From: Paraburkholderia megapolitana
GTDB lineage: Bacteria; Pseudomonadota; Gammaproteobacteria; Burkholderiales; Burkholderiaceae
Direction: 5' to 3'
DNA length: 64,000 nt
Assembly (NCBI RefSeq): GCF_007556815.1
Contig: NZ_CP041745.1
Coordinates: 1 to 64,000 of the forward strand
The notes under the pieces were generated by a model. That model made no database searches, was not told where the DNA came from, and worked only from the letters and a program-made list of their open reading frames with translations. Below, piece by piece: positions 21,955 to 29,472 of the stretch; position 1 is the first letter of the stretch; each line of letters starts with the position of its first letter. A program made the translations under genes and the position numbers.

Positions 21955-22754
21955 GCGATCACCCCAATCTCATTGGCAAGCCAACCGGCCTGCGATCGAA
22001 GACCCAGATACTCAATCACCGCTTTACCTAGCGCTGGCGCCGCATGGGGGTAAAGCCCGTCTATAAACTGGTTCAACGCATCTTGCACGGCAGCTAAACC
22101 TGATCCATGCTTGCCCGAGGCGCCAGCTAACTCAACATTAAACTGCTTCAGATCACCTGCAGAAAGGTGTTGCCTTGCCTCATCGACCAAGCTTCGGCGC
22201 GCATACGATGTGCCTGTAGGTAACCACAACAGATCATGAAGCACTGTTTCGTGATCTATCGCTATATACCCCCCGGACGGTGACCGAATCACGTTTCCAA
22301 AATTTCGATCACGGTTGTCGGTCCACACGTCGAACGATGCGATAGAGCGGACATCTTTGCTGTGTAGACATCGCTTCCGTGCCATCCAAAACGCCCACTT
22401 GTGAACTTGACGAACCGACTTTCCGGCGACAATTTCCGTGCACCATGCTGCGCAGACGCTTTGCCCACTCGTCCACTGAGGCAGAGTCATACAATTACCC
22501 AACTTATCCAAGGGAACGAGAATGATCGCCCCGAACGATGTCACCGGTACGCCGACAGGATTCGCAAGCGCCCAGCCGATTGCTTCGCAAAGCAAAGCCG
22601 GTGTGTTCGGCCTCAGCAACTTCACGTAGCAGCTGTGCAACTTACCTGTTGCATCGGCGACGTTGGCAAGGTGCGTGGTCGGATTGACCCCAGCGCTGCT
22701 GGGAACACCCCGAAACTCACGCCACGCAGACGAATTTAGAATCGGCACGGACAT
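21951..22754 (-). CDS. HipA-like kinase
   Basis: The 267-residue protein resembles the small HipA-like kinase family. The fold is indicated by an N-terminal ligand-binding half (SCYVKLL with the presumed Lys) and the catalytic segment FDVWTDNRDRNFGNVI, where Asp and Asn match the kinase DxxxxN loop, followed by YIAIDHETVLHD as the metal-binding Asp. HipA proteins phosphorylate Ser/Thr residues (glutamyl-tRNA synthetase for E. coli HipA) and cause growth arrest. This one is much shorter than E. coli HipA (440 residues) and lacks a HipB-type partner; instead it is translationally coupled to an unknown 308-residue protein. Its substrate is unknown. Confidence 0.8.
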   Translation of the reverse strand: MSVPILNSSAWREFRGVPSSAGVNPTTHLANVADATGKLHSCYVKLLRPNTPALLCEAIGWALANPVGVPVTSFGAIILVPLDKLGNCMTLPQWTSGQSVCAAWCTEIVAGKSVRQVHKWAFWMARKRCLHSKDVRSIASFDVWTDNRDRNFGNVIRSPSGGYIAIDHETVLHDLLWLPTGTSYARRSLVDEARQHLSAGDLKQFNVELAGASGKHGSGLAAVQDALNQFIDGLYPHAAPALGKAVIEYLGLRSQAGWLANEIGVIA

Positions 22755-23145
22755 CGTATTTGGTCTCTCGGATCGTTATGGCGGCAGCGCGTTTGCCACA
22801 CTAGTCGTAGTTATTATTCCCAATTTAACATATTGGCCACCTCGCGCCTCGTCCCCCGGCCGACTCGCTTCCGCATGAGTTAGTGCGTTTGTGAAATACG
22901 CGTGGCGCCCGGCTCATCGGGAGTCCGAGTGTGCGCCCCGGAGATATGCTGCTCACCGCCCACCCATCGTTCCCCTCGCATTGATCGCACCAATGCCCTG
23001 CCGCAACGTTCATTGAGCCTCATTTATAGGCCTCTATGACGGAACGCCGCCGCATGGACTGAAAAAGCAGCGAAGGTGCTGAGCATTGACGCAGGCGCCT
23101 TGATCAGACAACGGCGGAACTACGAGACGACGGAGATCCCGCTGA

Positions 23146-23307
23146 ATGCTTCGAGTCGATCTTCGCGCTGACGCTGCGTTGGCAGTGGCTATCCAGATGA
23201 TCAAAAGTGCGGACATCGTTCCGCTCCCGTTGCAGCATCAGGTCGATGAAGCGATCTTCGTGATCCGGGAAGCGCTTAAGACGGGCGAGCGCGATCCAGT
23301 GGGTTGA
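23146..23307 (+). CDS. Possible small protein
   Basis: A 53-codon frame with protein-like composition (ADAALAVAIQMIKSADIVPL, then QHQVDEAIFVIREALKTGER) and helical, amphipathic character. There is no clear ribosome-binding site and the upstream frame suggests it may be the end of a longer degraded gene. I do not recognise it. Confidence 0.3.
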   Translation: MLRVDLRADAALAVAIQMIKSADIVPLPLQHQVDEAIFVIREALKTGERDPVG

Positions 23308-23529
23308 GGGCAAAGCTCGAATGGGTAGAGCCGTTCCGATCGGTGGCGCCGGCAAACAGGACAAGGGCTGGAGCGTTAGCCGTTGTTCCGGTGGAGCGCA
23401 CACAGCTTGCAGTTTTCACCCCGACAGGCAATCTTGATCTTGATCATTAAAAAAAATCATGAAGATAGAGTGATGATAGCAACTCAAATGAGCCGAAGAC
23501 AGAATCCATTAATTTCTGGCCATAAATGT

Positions 23530-23547
23530 CACTTTTCTAGAAAAGTG
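23530..23547. promoter_or_regulatory. Perfect 18-bp palindrome CACTTTTCTAGAAAAGTG
   Basis: The palindrome has no spacer and lies in the AT-rich block 175-192 bp upstream of the XRE regulator start. Perfect symmetry suits a dimeric repressor operator. It is immediately preceded by TGT and followed by GGACTTAAACC, a sequence reminiscent of Tn7-type transposase sites, so a role as transposon end is an alternative. Confidence 0.5.
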
Positions 23548-23721
23548 GACTTAAACCGAAGTAAAACAATATTTTTTAAGAGCATCTTTTTTGACGTGAA
23601 CTATGAGTTTTCCATGTTTTTATGTGGATTTTGACATTCTTTGCGCAATTTGCCACTCAGGAGTAGAGCGCAGTATGCTGGCAGAGATAATTTCCATCCA
23701 TCAACTGTTGTTGACTTGAAA

Positions 23722-24129
23722 GTGACAGCTCTGGGCAATTTCGTACGCAATCGACGCAAGGAGCTTCGCCTGACACAGGTTGCTCTCGCACTTCGCATGG
23801 GCGTAGATGACGCATATGTCAGCGCAGTCGAAACGGGCCGAAGGGCTCCCGACGGCCGTTCCTTTCTCGAGGCGTTGAGTCGAGCACTCGCTCTGGACGA
23901 AGATGGATTGCGCCAGTTGGTCGACGCCTCGAGGCGTTCGCGCCGATATCTGCGCGTGCCCGAAGAACTGTCGGAGCGCAAACACCAGGTGATTTCAGCG
24001 CTGATGGAGGATGTGAGGCTAACTGAAATGGATCTCGAGACTATTGCAAGCGTTCACTCTGCGATAGCCCGCAATAGAAATCTGTCCGCCTTTAGGGCGG
24101 AGCCGGATGTCGAAGGAGGTCTTATGTAA
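23722..24129 (+). CDS. XRE-family transcriptional regulator
   Basis: The 135-residue protein has an N-terminal Cro/C1-type helix-turn-helix: FVRNRRKELRLTQVALALRM, then VDDAYVSAVETGRRAP. The C-terminal half (LDEDGLRQLVDASRRSRRYL) is helical. Start choice is uncertain: GTG at 23722 is two codons after a TTG, and the frame is open up to 23641. It precedes tnsA by 281 bp on the same strand, so it probably controls the transposition operon, with the palindromes at 23530-23547 and 24274-24396 as candidate operators. Confidence 0.75.
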   Translation: MTALGNFVRNRRKELRLTQVALALRMGVDDAYVSAVETGRRAPDGRSFLEALSRALALDEDGLRQLVDASRRSRRYLRVPEELSERKHQVISALMEDVRLTEMDLETIASVHSAIARNRNLSAFRAEPDVEGGLM

Positions 24130-24273
24130 ACGCAAAAGCGCGACACACCCGAAGGCATGCAGCGCTCTTGAATTCAGAAACAGTAGCAACTCGACTTCTC
24201 GACAAAGCCGACTTTCTACCGATCTGACCTCAGCGTCAAGCCCTGCTGCTGCCCCTCGATTTGCGCGCCCTCG

Positions 24274-24396
24274 GGATTCAACCATTTTTGGTTGAATCCT
24301 CGGGATTGCTCGCCCATTTTCCGGTACGAATTCGACAACTAACTGTTGTCGAGTGGGGGCGCGTTTTCTCAACATTGAGCGTCTGTCTGCAGACGC
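24274..24396. promoter_or_regulatory. Three consecutive inverted repeats upstream of tnsA
   Basis: Three perfect inverted repeats follow one another: 24274-24299 (GGATTCAACCA, TTTT loop, TGGTTGAATCC), 24332-24352 (TCGACAAC, TAACT, GTTGTCGA) and 24379-24396 (GCGTCTG, TCTG, CAGACGC). The first has 11-bp arms and is flanked by a CCTCGGG direct repeat. The last ends 14 bp before the tnsA start. They could be operators of the XRE regulator or RNA hairpins limiting transposase expression. Confidence 0.7.
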
Positions 24397-24410
24397 GATG
24401 GAGAAAACTC

Positions 24411-25055
24411 GTGCCTAAAAAATCTCGAATCCCAGCCAGTCAATCCACCCGGCGCCGACCGCGTGACATCGTCACGGTTTCAGGCCGCGGAGTGCGGGGA
24501 TACTTTCCGAGCCGGAAGGCAGCCAGACCCGCCCAGTTTGAAAGTCTTATCGAAGAAATGACGTTGCGATTTCTTGAAACAGCACCGTCTGTCAAGTCAA
24601 TCGCAACTCAGCCGCGGGTATTTGAATACAAAGACGGTACACACCGGTGGCGTTATACGCCTGACGTAGCCATCGAGATCGCGACCGCAGATAAGACGGT
24701 GTACCTCGAGGTTAAAGATGACGGAGCGTTCACCCGAAGCTCAAAAGCTGCCGATCGGATCAGGGCTGCGATGCGGCACCTTCGACAACTCAGCGAATCC
24801 TTGCACATAGTGTTTCGCTCCGACCTTGTCGCAAACAATCTCCAGCCACAACTCGAACTTCTATTCCGGACTCGTCCGGTTCGCACAAGGTATCGCGCTG
24901 ACATCGACGCCACTCTATGGGATCCGGAAAACGGCACGTGCCCGACGGCAGAGATCCTGCAGCAATGGGAAGACGCACAGCGTCAATGTGACGAGCTGCT
25001 ACGCCGGATCATGAGACGTGATCCAGATGATGTTTTGCCGGTCTCTATTCCTTAA
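24411..25055 (+). CDS. tnsA: TnsA-type transposon endonuclease
   Basis: The 214-residue protein resembles TnsA, the restriction-endonuclease-like subunit that cuts the 5' ends of a Tn7-like element so that it leaves its donor site cleanly. The catalytic pattern is visible: QFESLIEEMTLRFLE (Glu near 44), RYTPDVAIEI (Asp 85) and VYLEVKDDG (Glu 100, Lys 102). I chose GTG at 24411, preceded by GGAG, because an upstream extension in the same frame crosses the inverted repeats. tnsB begins 14 bp downstream. Length is slightly below the 273 residues of Tn7 TnsA. Confidence 0.88.
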   Translation: MPKKSRIPASQSTRRRPRDIVTVSGRGVRGYFPSRKAARPAQFESLIEEMTLRFLETAPSVKSIATQPRVFEYKDGTHRWRYTPDVAIEIATADKTVYLEVKDDGAFTRSSKAADRIRAAMRHLRQLSESLHIVFRSDLVANNLQPQLELLFRTRPVRTRYRADIDATLWDPENGTCPTAEILQQWEDAQRQCDELLRRIMRRDPDDVLPVSIP

Positions 25056-25069
25056 CAGGAGTTTCTATC

Positions 25070-27034
25070 ATGGCCAACTTCTTCAAAGATCAGATCATCT
25101 TCCGCGGCGACGGAAAATTCCGGCTCGTCCGCGTGCAAAATGACATTGCCCAGCTGGAAAACATTACGACGGGCGAGTTCTCAAATCATGACGAAGCGGA
25201 TCTCCTGGACGAGTATGTCCGAGGGTACCTTCGAACAGTTAAAAGCAAACAGTATCAACGTTCTCCGAAGCGCAATGTCGTTCAGGAAGCACTGGAGGCT
25301 GCTACGCCACGAGCCAGACAAGGTGATTTCGAGACACGCCGAAGAGTGAACTATCTCGTGAGGCTCGACCGGACCGGCGCGTTCGACGGGCCCCGGTCTG
25401 CGCTTTGCCTGGCGATCCACAAGGTGGCCGTAGATCTGGATGATGCGAGGCCGCCTCACGAAACGACCGTGTATCGCTGGCGTCGAAAATATCTTCTTGC
25501 ACGATTTGATGTTCGCGGGCTGCTTGATGGGAGCTGGCACCGAGGAGGTCTGGGGCAGTCACGACTCAATCCGGCGGTTGAAAGTGCTGTGCAAGAGAAA
25601 ATCGAAACTGCGTTTCTCAACAGCAAAAGCGGAACCGCTGAGGACGTCTACAACGCGGTGTTCCTAGAAATCCAGCGACTAAATACGACTCGCATCGAGT
25701 CCGAATGGCTCAAGGTTCCGGCACTCCGGACTATTCAAAGGAGAATCGAAGGCATCCATGCTTACGAGCGCACGGTTGCCCGCTACGGCGAACGGGAGGC
25801 GCAGCGTCGGTTCGCCGACCAGCTCTGCTCGCGCAGGGTAAGCAGAATCCTCGAGATTGTTGAGATTGATCACACGCCGATGGACGTGATGTACACCGAC
25901 TCCGACGGTCAGGTGATCGATCGGCCGTATTTCACTGTGGTATTCGATCGACGTTCCCGATGCGTGCTTGGGTTCTGTATCAGTTCAGCTGGACATGGCG
26001 TCCACGCCGTATTCGAAGCACTGCGACACGCGATGATGCCGAAAAATTACCTGGGAGAGCGTTTTCCAGAGCTGTCTCTGGAATGGCCGTGTCACGGTTG
26101 GCCCGAGCGTTTACTCATGGACAACGGCCGTGAATTTCATGCACTTGCGGTGGTCGATGCACTGACGAATCTCGGTGTGACATGCGAATACGCCGCTTCG
26201 CGTGATCCGAACGACAAACCTTTTGTCGAGCGCTTTCTCAGAACGTTCAACTACTCTTTCATTCACAAACTTCCAGGTACGACCCTCGCCAAGGTTCATC
26301 AACGAGTGGGCTTCAAATCGGAGGATGAGGCCTGTATTACGTTCGAGCAGCTCAACCAGATGGTCCACGTCTGGATTACTTCCGTATATCACCACAGACC
26401 ACATAAAGGTCTTGCCGGGCGAGCACCAATCGATGTGTGGAAGGAGGATGCAACAGCGTTTCCACCTGTGTTGAAGTGCAATGCGGAGGACCTCAGCATC
26501 GAATTTGGCGAGTTTGGCGAATGCGCGTTGCAGCGCTATGGCATTAACCTTAATACGTTCAGGTACGTATCCCCCGAGCTACTCGCCCTTCGCGGGATGC
26601 TGCCCGCAAGACAGAGGGTACAGGTCAAGGCTCCCTACGAAAACGCGGGCTTGATCTGGGTGTGGGATCCGATCGAAAGCAAATACATTCGCGCCAATAA
26701 CGTCGATGAACAGTTCAACAATCTGACGATCGAGCAAGCCAAGGTTATAAAGCGCGAATACGAAACCTCTGATGCTCATCAACGAACGCGGGCAAACGCC
26801 GAGGAGTGGATTCGCGAGAAATCCAGCGAGGCGATGCAATCAAAGAAACTGGCAACGCGCAAGCGGGGCGCGCGTCAGGCACATACGACATCAAAATCGG
26901 CCAACCGTCCTCAAGCTACTGCATCGGAACCTCAGGTTGCTCAGCCACCCCGCTCATTCACCCGAGAGTCTGATGAACTTTCCGACTTCGAAATTGAATC
27001 CGTCAACCTTGAGGTGGATCATGAAAAAGAATAA
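25070..27034 (+). CDS. tnsB: TnsB/TniA-type DDE transposase
   Basis: The 654-residue protein is the transposase that binds the element ends and joins 3' ends to target DNA. Helix-turn-helix regions lie in the first 250 residues. The rve-type core shows the DD35E triad: EIDHTPMDVMYTD (Asp near 267), LLMDNGREF (Asp near 350) and DKPFVERFLRTFNYS (Glu, 35 residues later). The C-terminal 60 residues are Lys/Arg-rich and disordered, a likely TnsC contact. A clear AGGAG precedes the ATG. It overlaps tnsC by 14 bases. Length lies between TniA (about 560) and Tn7 TnsB (702). Confidence 0.95.
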   Translation: MANFFKDQIIFRGDGKFRLVRVQNDIAQLENITTGEFSNHDEADLLDEYVRGYLRTVKSKQYQRSPKRNVVQEALEAATPRARQGDFETRRRVNYLVRLDRTGAFDGPRSALCLAIHKVAVDLDDARPPHETTVYRWRRKYLLARFDVRGLLDGSWHRGGLGQSRLNPAVESAVQEKIETAFLNSKSGTAEDVYNAVFLEIQRLNTTRIESEWLKVPALRTIQRRIEGIHAYERTVARYGEREAQRRFADQLCSRRVSRILEIVEIDHTPMDVMYTDSDGQVIDRPYFTVVFDRRSRCVLGFCISSAGHGVHAVFEALRHAMMPKNYLGERFPELSLEWPCHGWPERLLMDNGREFHALAVVDALTNLGVTCEYAASRDPNDKPFVERFLRTFNYSFIHKLPGTTLAKVHQRVGFKSEDEACITFEQLNQMVHVWITSVYHHRPHKGLAGRAPIDVWKEDATAFPPVLKCNAEDLSIEFGEFGECALQRYGINLNTFRYVSPELLALRGMLPARQRVQVKAPYENAGLIWVWDPIESKYIRANNVDEQFNNLTIEQAKVIKREYETSDAHQRTRANAEEWIREKSSEAMQSKKLATRKRGARQAHTTSKSANRPQATASEPQVAQPPRSFTRESDELSDFEIESVNLEVDHEKE

Positions 27035-27959
27035 TGCCAAAGCCGAATCTTCTAAGGATATTAGAACAGCGTTTATAAAATTCCCGCACATAGTGCGGAT
27101 CCTGGCTGCACTGGATCGCCTTTACGATTATCAGTGCGACAACGAAGACCCGGAGCACATAATTTTGCTGGGTGAGTCGGGAGTCGGGAAGTCGACGTTG
27201 GTCAAAAGATATGCTCGTCAGCATCCCAGGATCGAACACGACGAATATACCGAGGTTCCGGTGCTTTACATGCGTATCGGTCCGAAGCCCACCCGCAAAG
27301 CGCTTGCCCAGAAATCTTTGGAAATGTTGGGAGATCTATTGTGGTTCAGAGGTACCGAGCCCCAGCTGACCGCTCGATTTATCGGTCTCCTGAGGACTTG
27401 CAGAGTTCGACTCGTGATCGTGGACGAGGCGAACCATCTGGTCGACGGTACAGGCAAAAAAACGTTACACACCGCTGCCGACTGGTTCAAGTGTGTAATT
27501 GACGACTCGAAGATTTCTTATGTGTTTGTAGGTATACCCCGAGTCAAACGCTTGCTCGCGACCAATGATCAGTTGCGAGGGAGGCTCCGGGAGGTCATCC
27601 AGATCGACCGGTTTTCCGTCGCAAACGAATCCGCGGAACTTGAATTCCGTAGCGCTCTTAAGAACTTCAAAATTTGCATGGGAGATCTTCCGGCTATCGA
27701 TATTTCGGGGGCGACGATCACGAGGTTGTTTGCTTTCGCCACCGATGGACGCGTGCGCGATATCTGTAAGCTTCTTGCGCGAGCGGTCGAGCTGGCATAT
27801 GCGCAGCCTGATCCCGGATTGACGGATAAGGTTTTGGCAGAGGCATTCCGGACCGTGATTTACTCAGGAGCGCCAGATAACCGGAATCCTTTTCACGAGA
27901 CATTCAATGAGATGCCTCTCGTGAAAAACGATGAGCCGTTCGCACCCGAGGACCACTGA
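27021..27959 (+). CDS. tnsC: TnsC/TniB-type AAA+ transposition regulator
   Basis: The 312-residue ATPase has Walker A GESGVGKST at residues 51-59 and Walker B RLVIVDEANHL near 130-140, followed by a sensor-like YVFVGIPRVKRL. It is far shorter than Tn7 TnsC (555) and matches the TniB size of Tn5053-type elements. It should bridge the TniQ target selector and the transposase and provide target immunity. The ATG at 27021 lies inside the end of tnsB, a translational coupling; the longer open frame upstream is only the tnsB overlap. The next gene starts 1 bp after its stop. Confidence 0.92.
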   Translation: MKKNNAKAESSKDIRTAFIKFPHIVRILAALDRLYDYQCDNEDPEHIILLGESGVGKSTLVKRYARQHPRIEHDEYTEVPVLYMRIGPKPTRKALAQKSLEMLGDLLWFRGTEPQLTARFIGLLRTCRVRLVIVDEANHLVDGTGKKTLHTAADWFKCVIDDSKISYVFVGIPRVKRLLATNDQLRGRLREVIQIDRFSVANESAELEFRSALKNFKICMGDLPAIDISGATITRLFAFATDGRVRDICKLLARAVELAYAQPDPGLTDKVLAEAFRTVIYSGAPDNRNPFHETFNEMPLVKNDEPFAPEDH

Positions 27960-27960
27960 C

Positions 27961-29472
27961 ATGGATTTTCACTTCGAAACCGTTCGACCGCTCTGTCGTC
28001 CCCGTATGCTTCCCGACGAATGGGTCGAGACATATCTTTTCCGTGTCGCACGAGCAAATGGTATTCGCCGTCCCAGGCTGAGGGAGGCCGATTACCTTCG
28101 TCAGACACTTGTGGCCACTGCCGGGAGCAAGCCTGATGGCTATCCACTGTGGAGTGACATTACGTTACCTCGGTGGAGCGTAGTCACTCGTGTTAATCGC
28201 ATCCGGTACTGCCCCGCGTGCATGGTCGAATCCCGGCATATTCGTTCGCGGTGGCGCCTCAAACTGTTCGAGATTTGTACTATTCACTATATCCGCCTGA
28301 AAGACGATCTCGCGGAACCTGTGATGACGAGGGGCTACAGCGATTCGGGTAGACACTTCGTCACCGAGGTGACGGATGAACAGATGTGGGAAGGGGCGGT
28401 GTGTCCGATGCCCGGCGAGCGACGGTATGTCGAGCGAATGTGGTCGGGCTTCGAACGCTCGATCGTCGAGGACGATGCGCGAAGTGCTATCGAGACGCTC
28501 CCATTCGTCCTGCTGCTGGATGCGCTGTTTGACGCCGTCGTGGCCAGAACAAGCGGCCGGCGATCTCTACGGTCCGGAATTCCACGCACAGCAGACTTTG
28601 CCGAACTTGTTGAGCGATTCGAATATTCCGTGGCACCAGATCTGGACGGGGTTCGCACGCTCCTGAGGCTAATCAAGGCTGCGAGGCACCGTTGCGCGGC
28701 GCTTACGCGATTACGCCGAATGCTGATGGATGAAACGGATAGACCGACATGCTTGTCCAGTCTGCCTCTCGCTGAATTGCGAATGGTGCTGCTGAATAGT
28801 CGTCGGAAAAAATTTGTCAAGCCGACGAGAAGCTCCGCAGATTCGTATCAAGCACGACGGGAAGGTTATACGAGTTTCAGGAATGCGAGATTGCTTATCG
28901 GATGCACGTCTGACTGCCTGAGGCATCTCGCCCGTAGTGAGTTCCTTCCAGGTATGAGAGTTGTGCCTCCGGGGCAGAAACGTTGCACCGATCTTCCTTT
29001 GCGGTGGGTGGAAGCGTGCCGTAGATGGTATGCGTCACACGCAACCCGAGAGACCGTGATGAAAGAGCTTCATATAGATCGAAGCGTTTTTTCCGTCCTC
29101 GTTCGCGCAGGTATGTTTTGCTCCGTGGAAGTCGGCGCGTATCGTTTTGTTTCGCGGAACCTCCTGGCCGATCTGTGTCAACGGATGCGGGACATGTCAA
29201 GGCCGTACCCGGCAACTGCTACTCGTCTATACCCACTGTTCGGATCATTGTTGTCGATGGCCGGAAGTAGATCAACGATATCGACGGAACTTCTAAAGGA
29301 GGCATTTGCCGGAAAATTCCCGGTTTACCGTCGAACCGGGGCGCCTGGCTTGTCGGCTTTTTTTGTCGACGAGATCGCGTTAGAGCGCGCCCGCAAGCTC
29401 AAGAGGTTCGACGCGGCATGGCGCAGGCACCAGACGGAGAGGCCCAGTCAGTTTGAGCTAGCGTTGCAATGA
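27961..29472 (+). CDS. tniQ: TniQ/TnsD-family target selector 1
   Basis: The 503-residue protein belongs to the TniQ/TnsD family that chooses the insertion target. It starts with the typical EWVETYLFRVARANGI segment and has a zinc site with C84-x2-C87 and C106-x2-H109 (YCPAC ... EICTIH). The C-terminal half contains helix-turn-helix-like segments (RNARLLIGCTSDCLRHLARS) and ends basic. Full-length size suggests a DNA-binding TnsD-type protein rather than a short TniQ. It overlaps the second tniQ-type gene by four bases. Its target sequence cannot be read from the protein; the gyrB 3' end is an inference from context. Confidence 0.88.
   Translation: MDFHFETVRPLCRPRMLPDEWVETYLFRVARANGIRRPRLREADYLRQTLVATAGSKPDGYPLWSDITLPRWSVVTRVNRIRYCPACMVESRHIRSRWRLKLFEICTIHYIRLKDDLAEPVMTRGYSDSGRHFVTEVTDEQMWEGAVCPMPGERRYVERMWSGFERSIVEDDARSAIETLPFVLLLDALFDAVVARTSGRRSLRSGIPRTADFAELVERFEYSVAPDLDGVRTLLRLIKAARHRCAALTRLRRMLMDETDRPTCLSSLPLAELRMVLLNSRRKKFVKPTRSSADSYQARREGYTSFRNARLLIGCTSDCLRHLARSEFLPGMRVVPPGQKRCTDLPLRWVEACRRWYASHATRETVMKELHIDRSVFSVLVRAGMFCSVEVGAYRFVSRNLLADLCQRMRDMSRPYPATATRLYPLFGSLLSMAGSRSTISTELLKEAFAGKFPVYRRTGAPGLSAFFVDEIALERARKLKRFDAAWRRHQTERPSQFELALQ

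Larger units (their letters stand above)
22755..23721. other. Long intergenic region upstream of the Tn7-like operon
   Basis: About 970 bases with at most one small gene (23146-23307). From 23430 to 23640 the sequence turns strongly AT-rich, in contrast to its neighbours, and contains the perfect 18-bp palindrome at 23530-23547. An AT-rich block before the transposition operon is where a Tn7-like right end would be expected; I could not identify a clear repeat series there. Confidence 0.5.

Noticed and set aside
24261..24410. Longer TnsA start at 24261
   Set aside because: The extension passes through three perfect inverted repeats and lacks family similarity; GTG 24411 has a ribosome-binding site.
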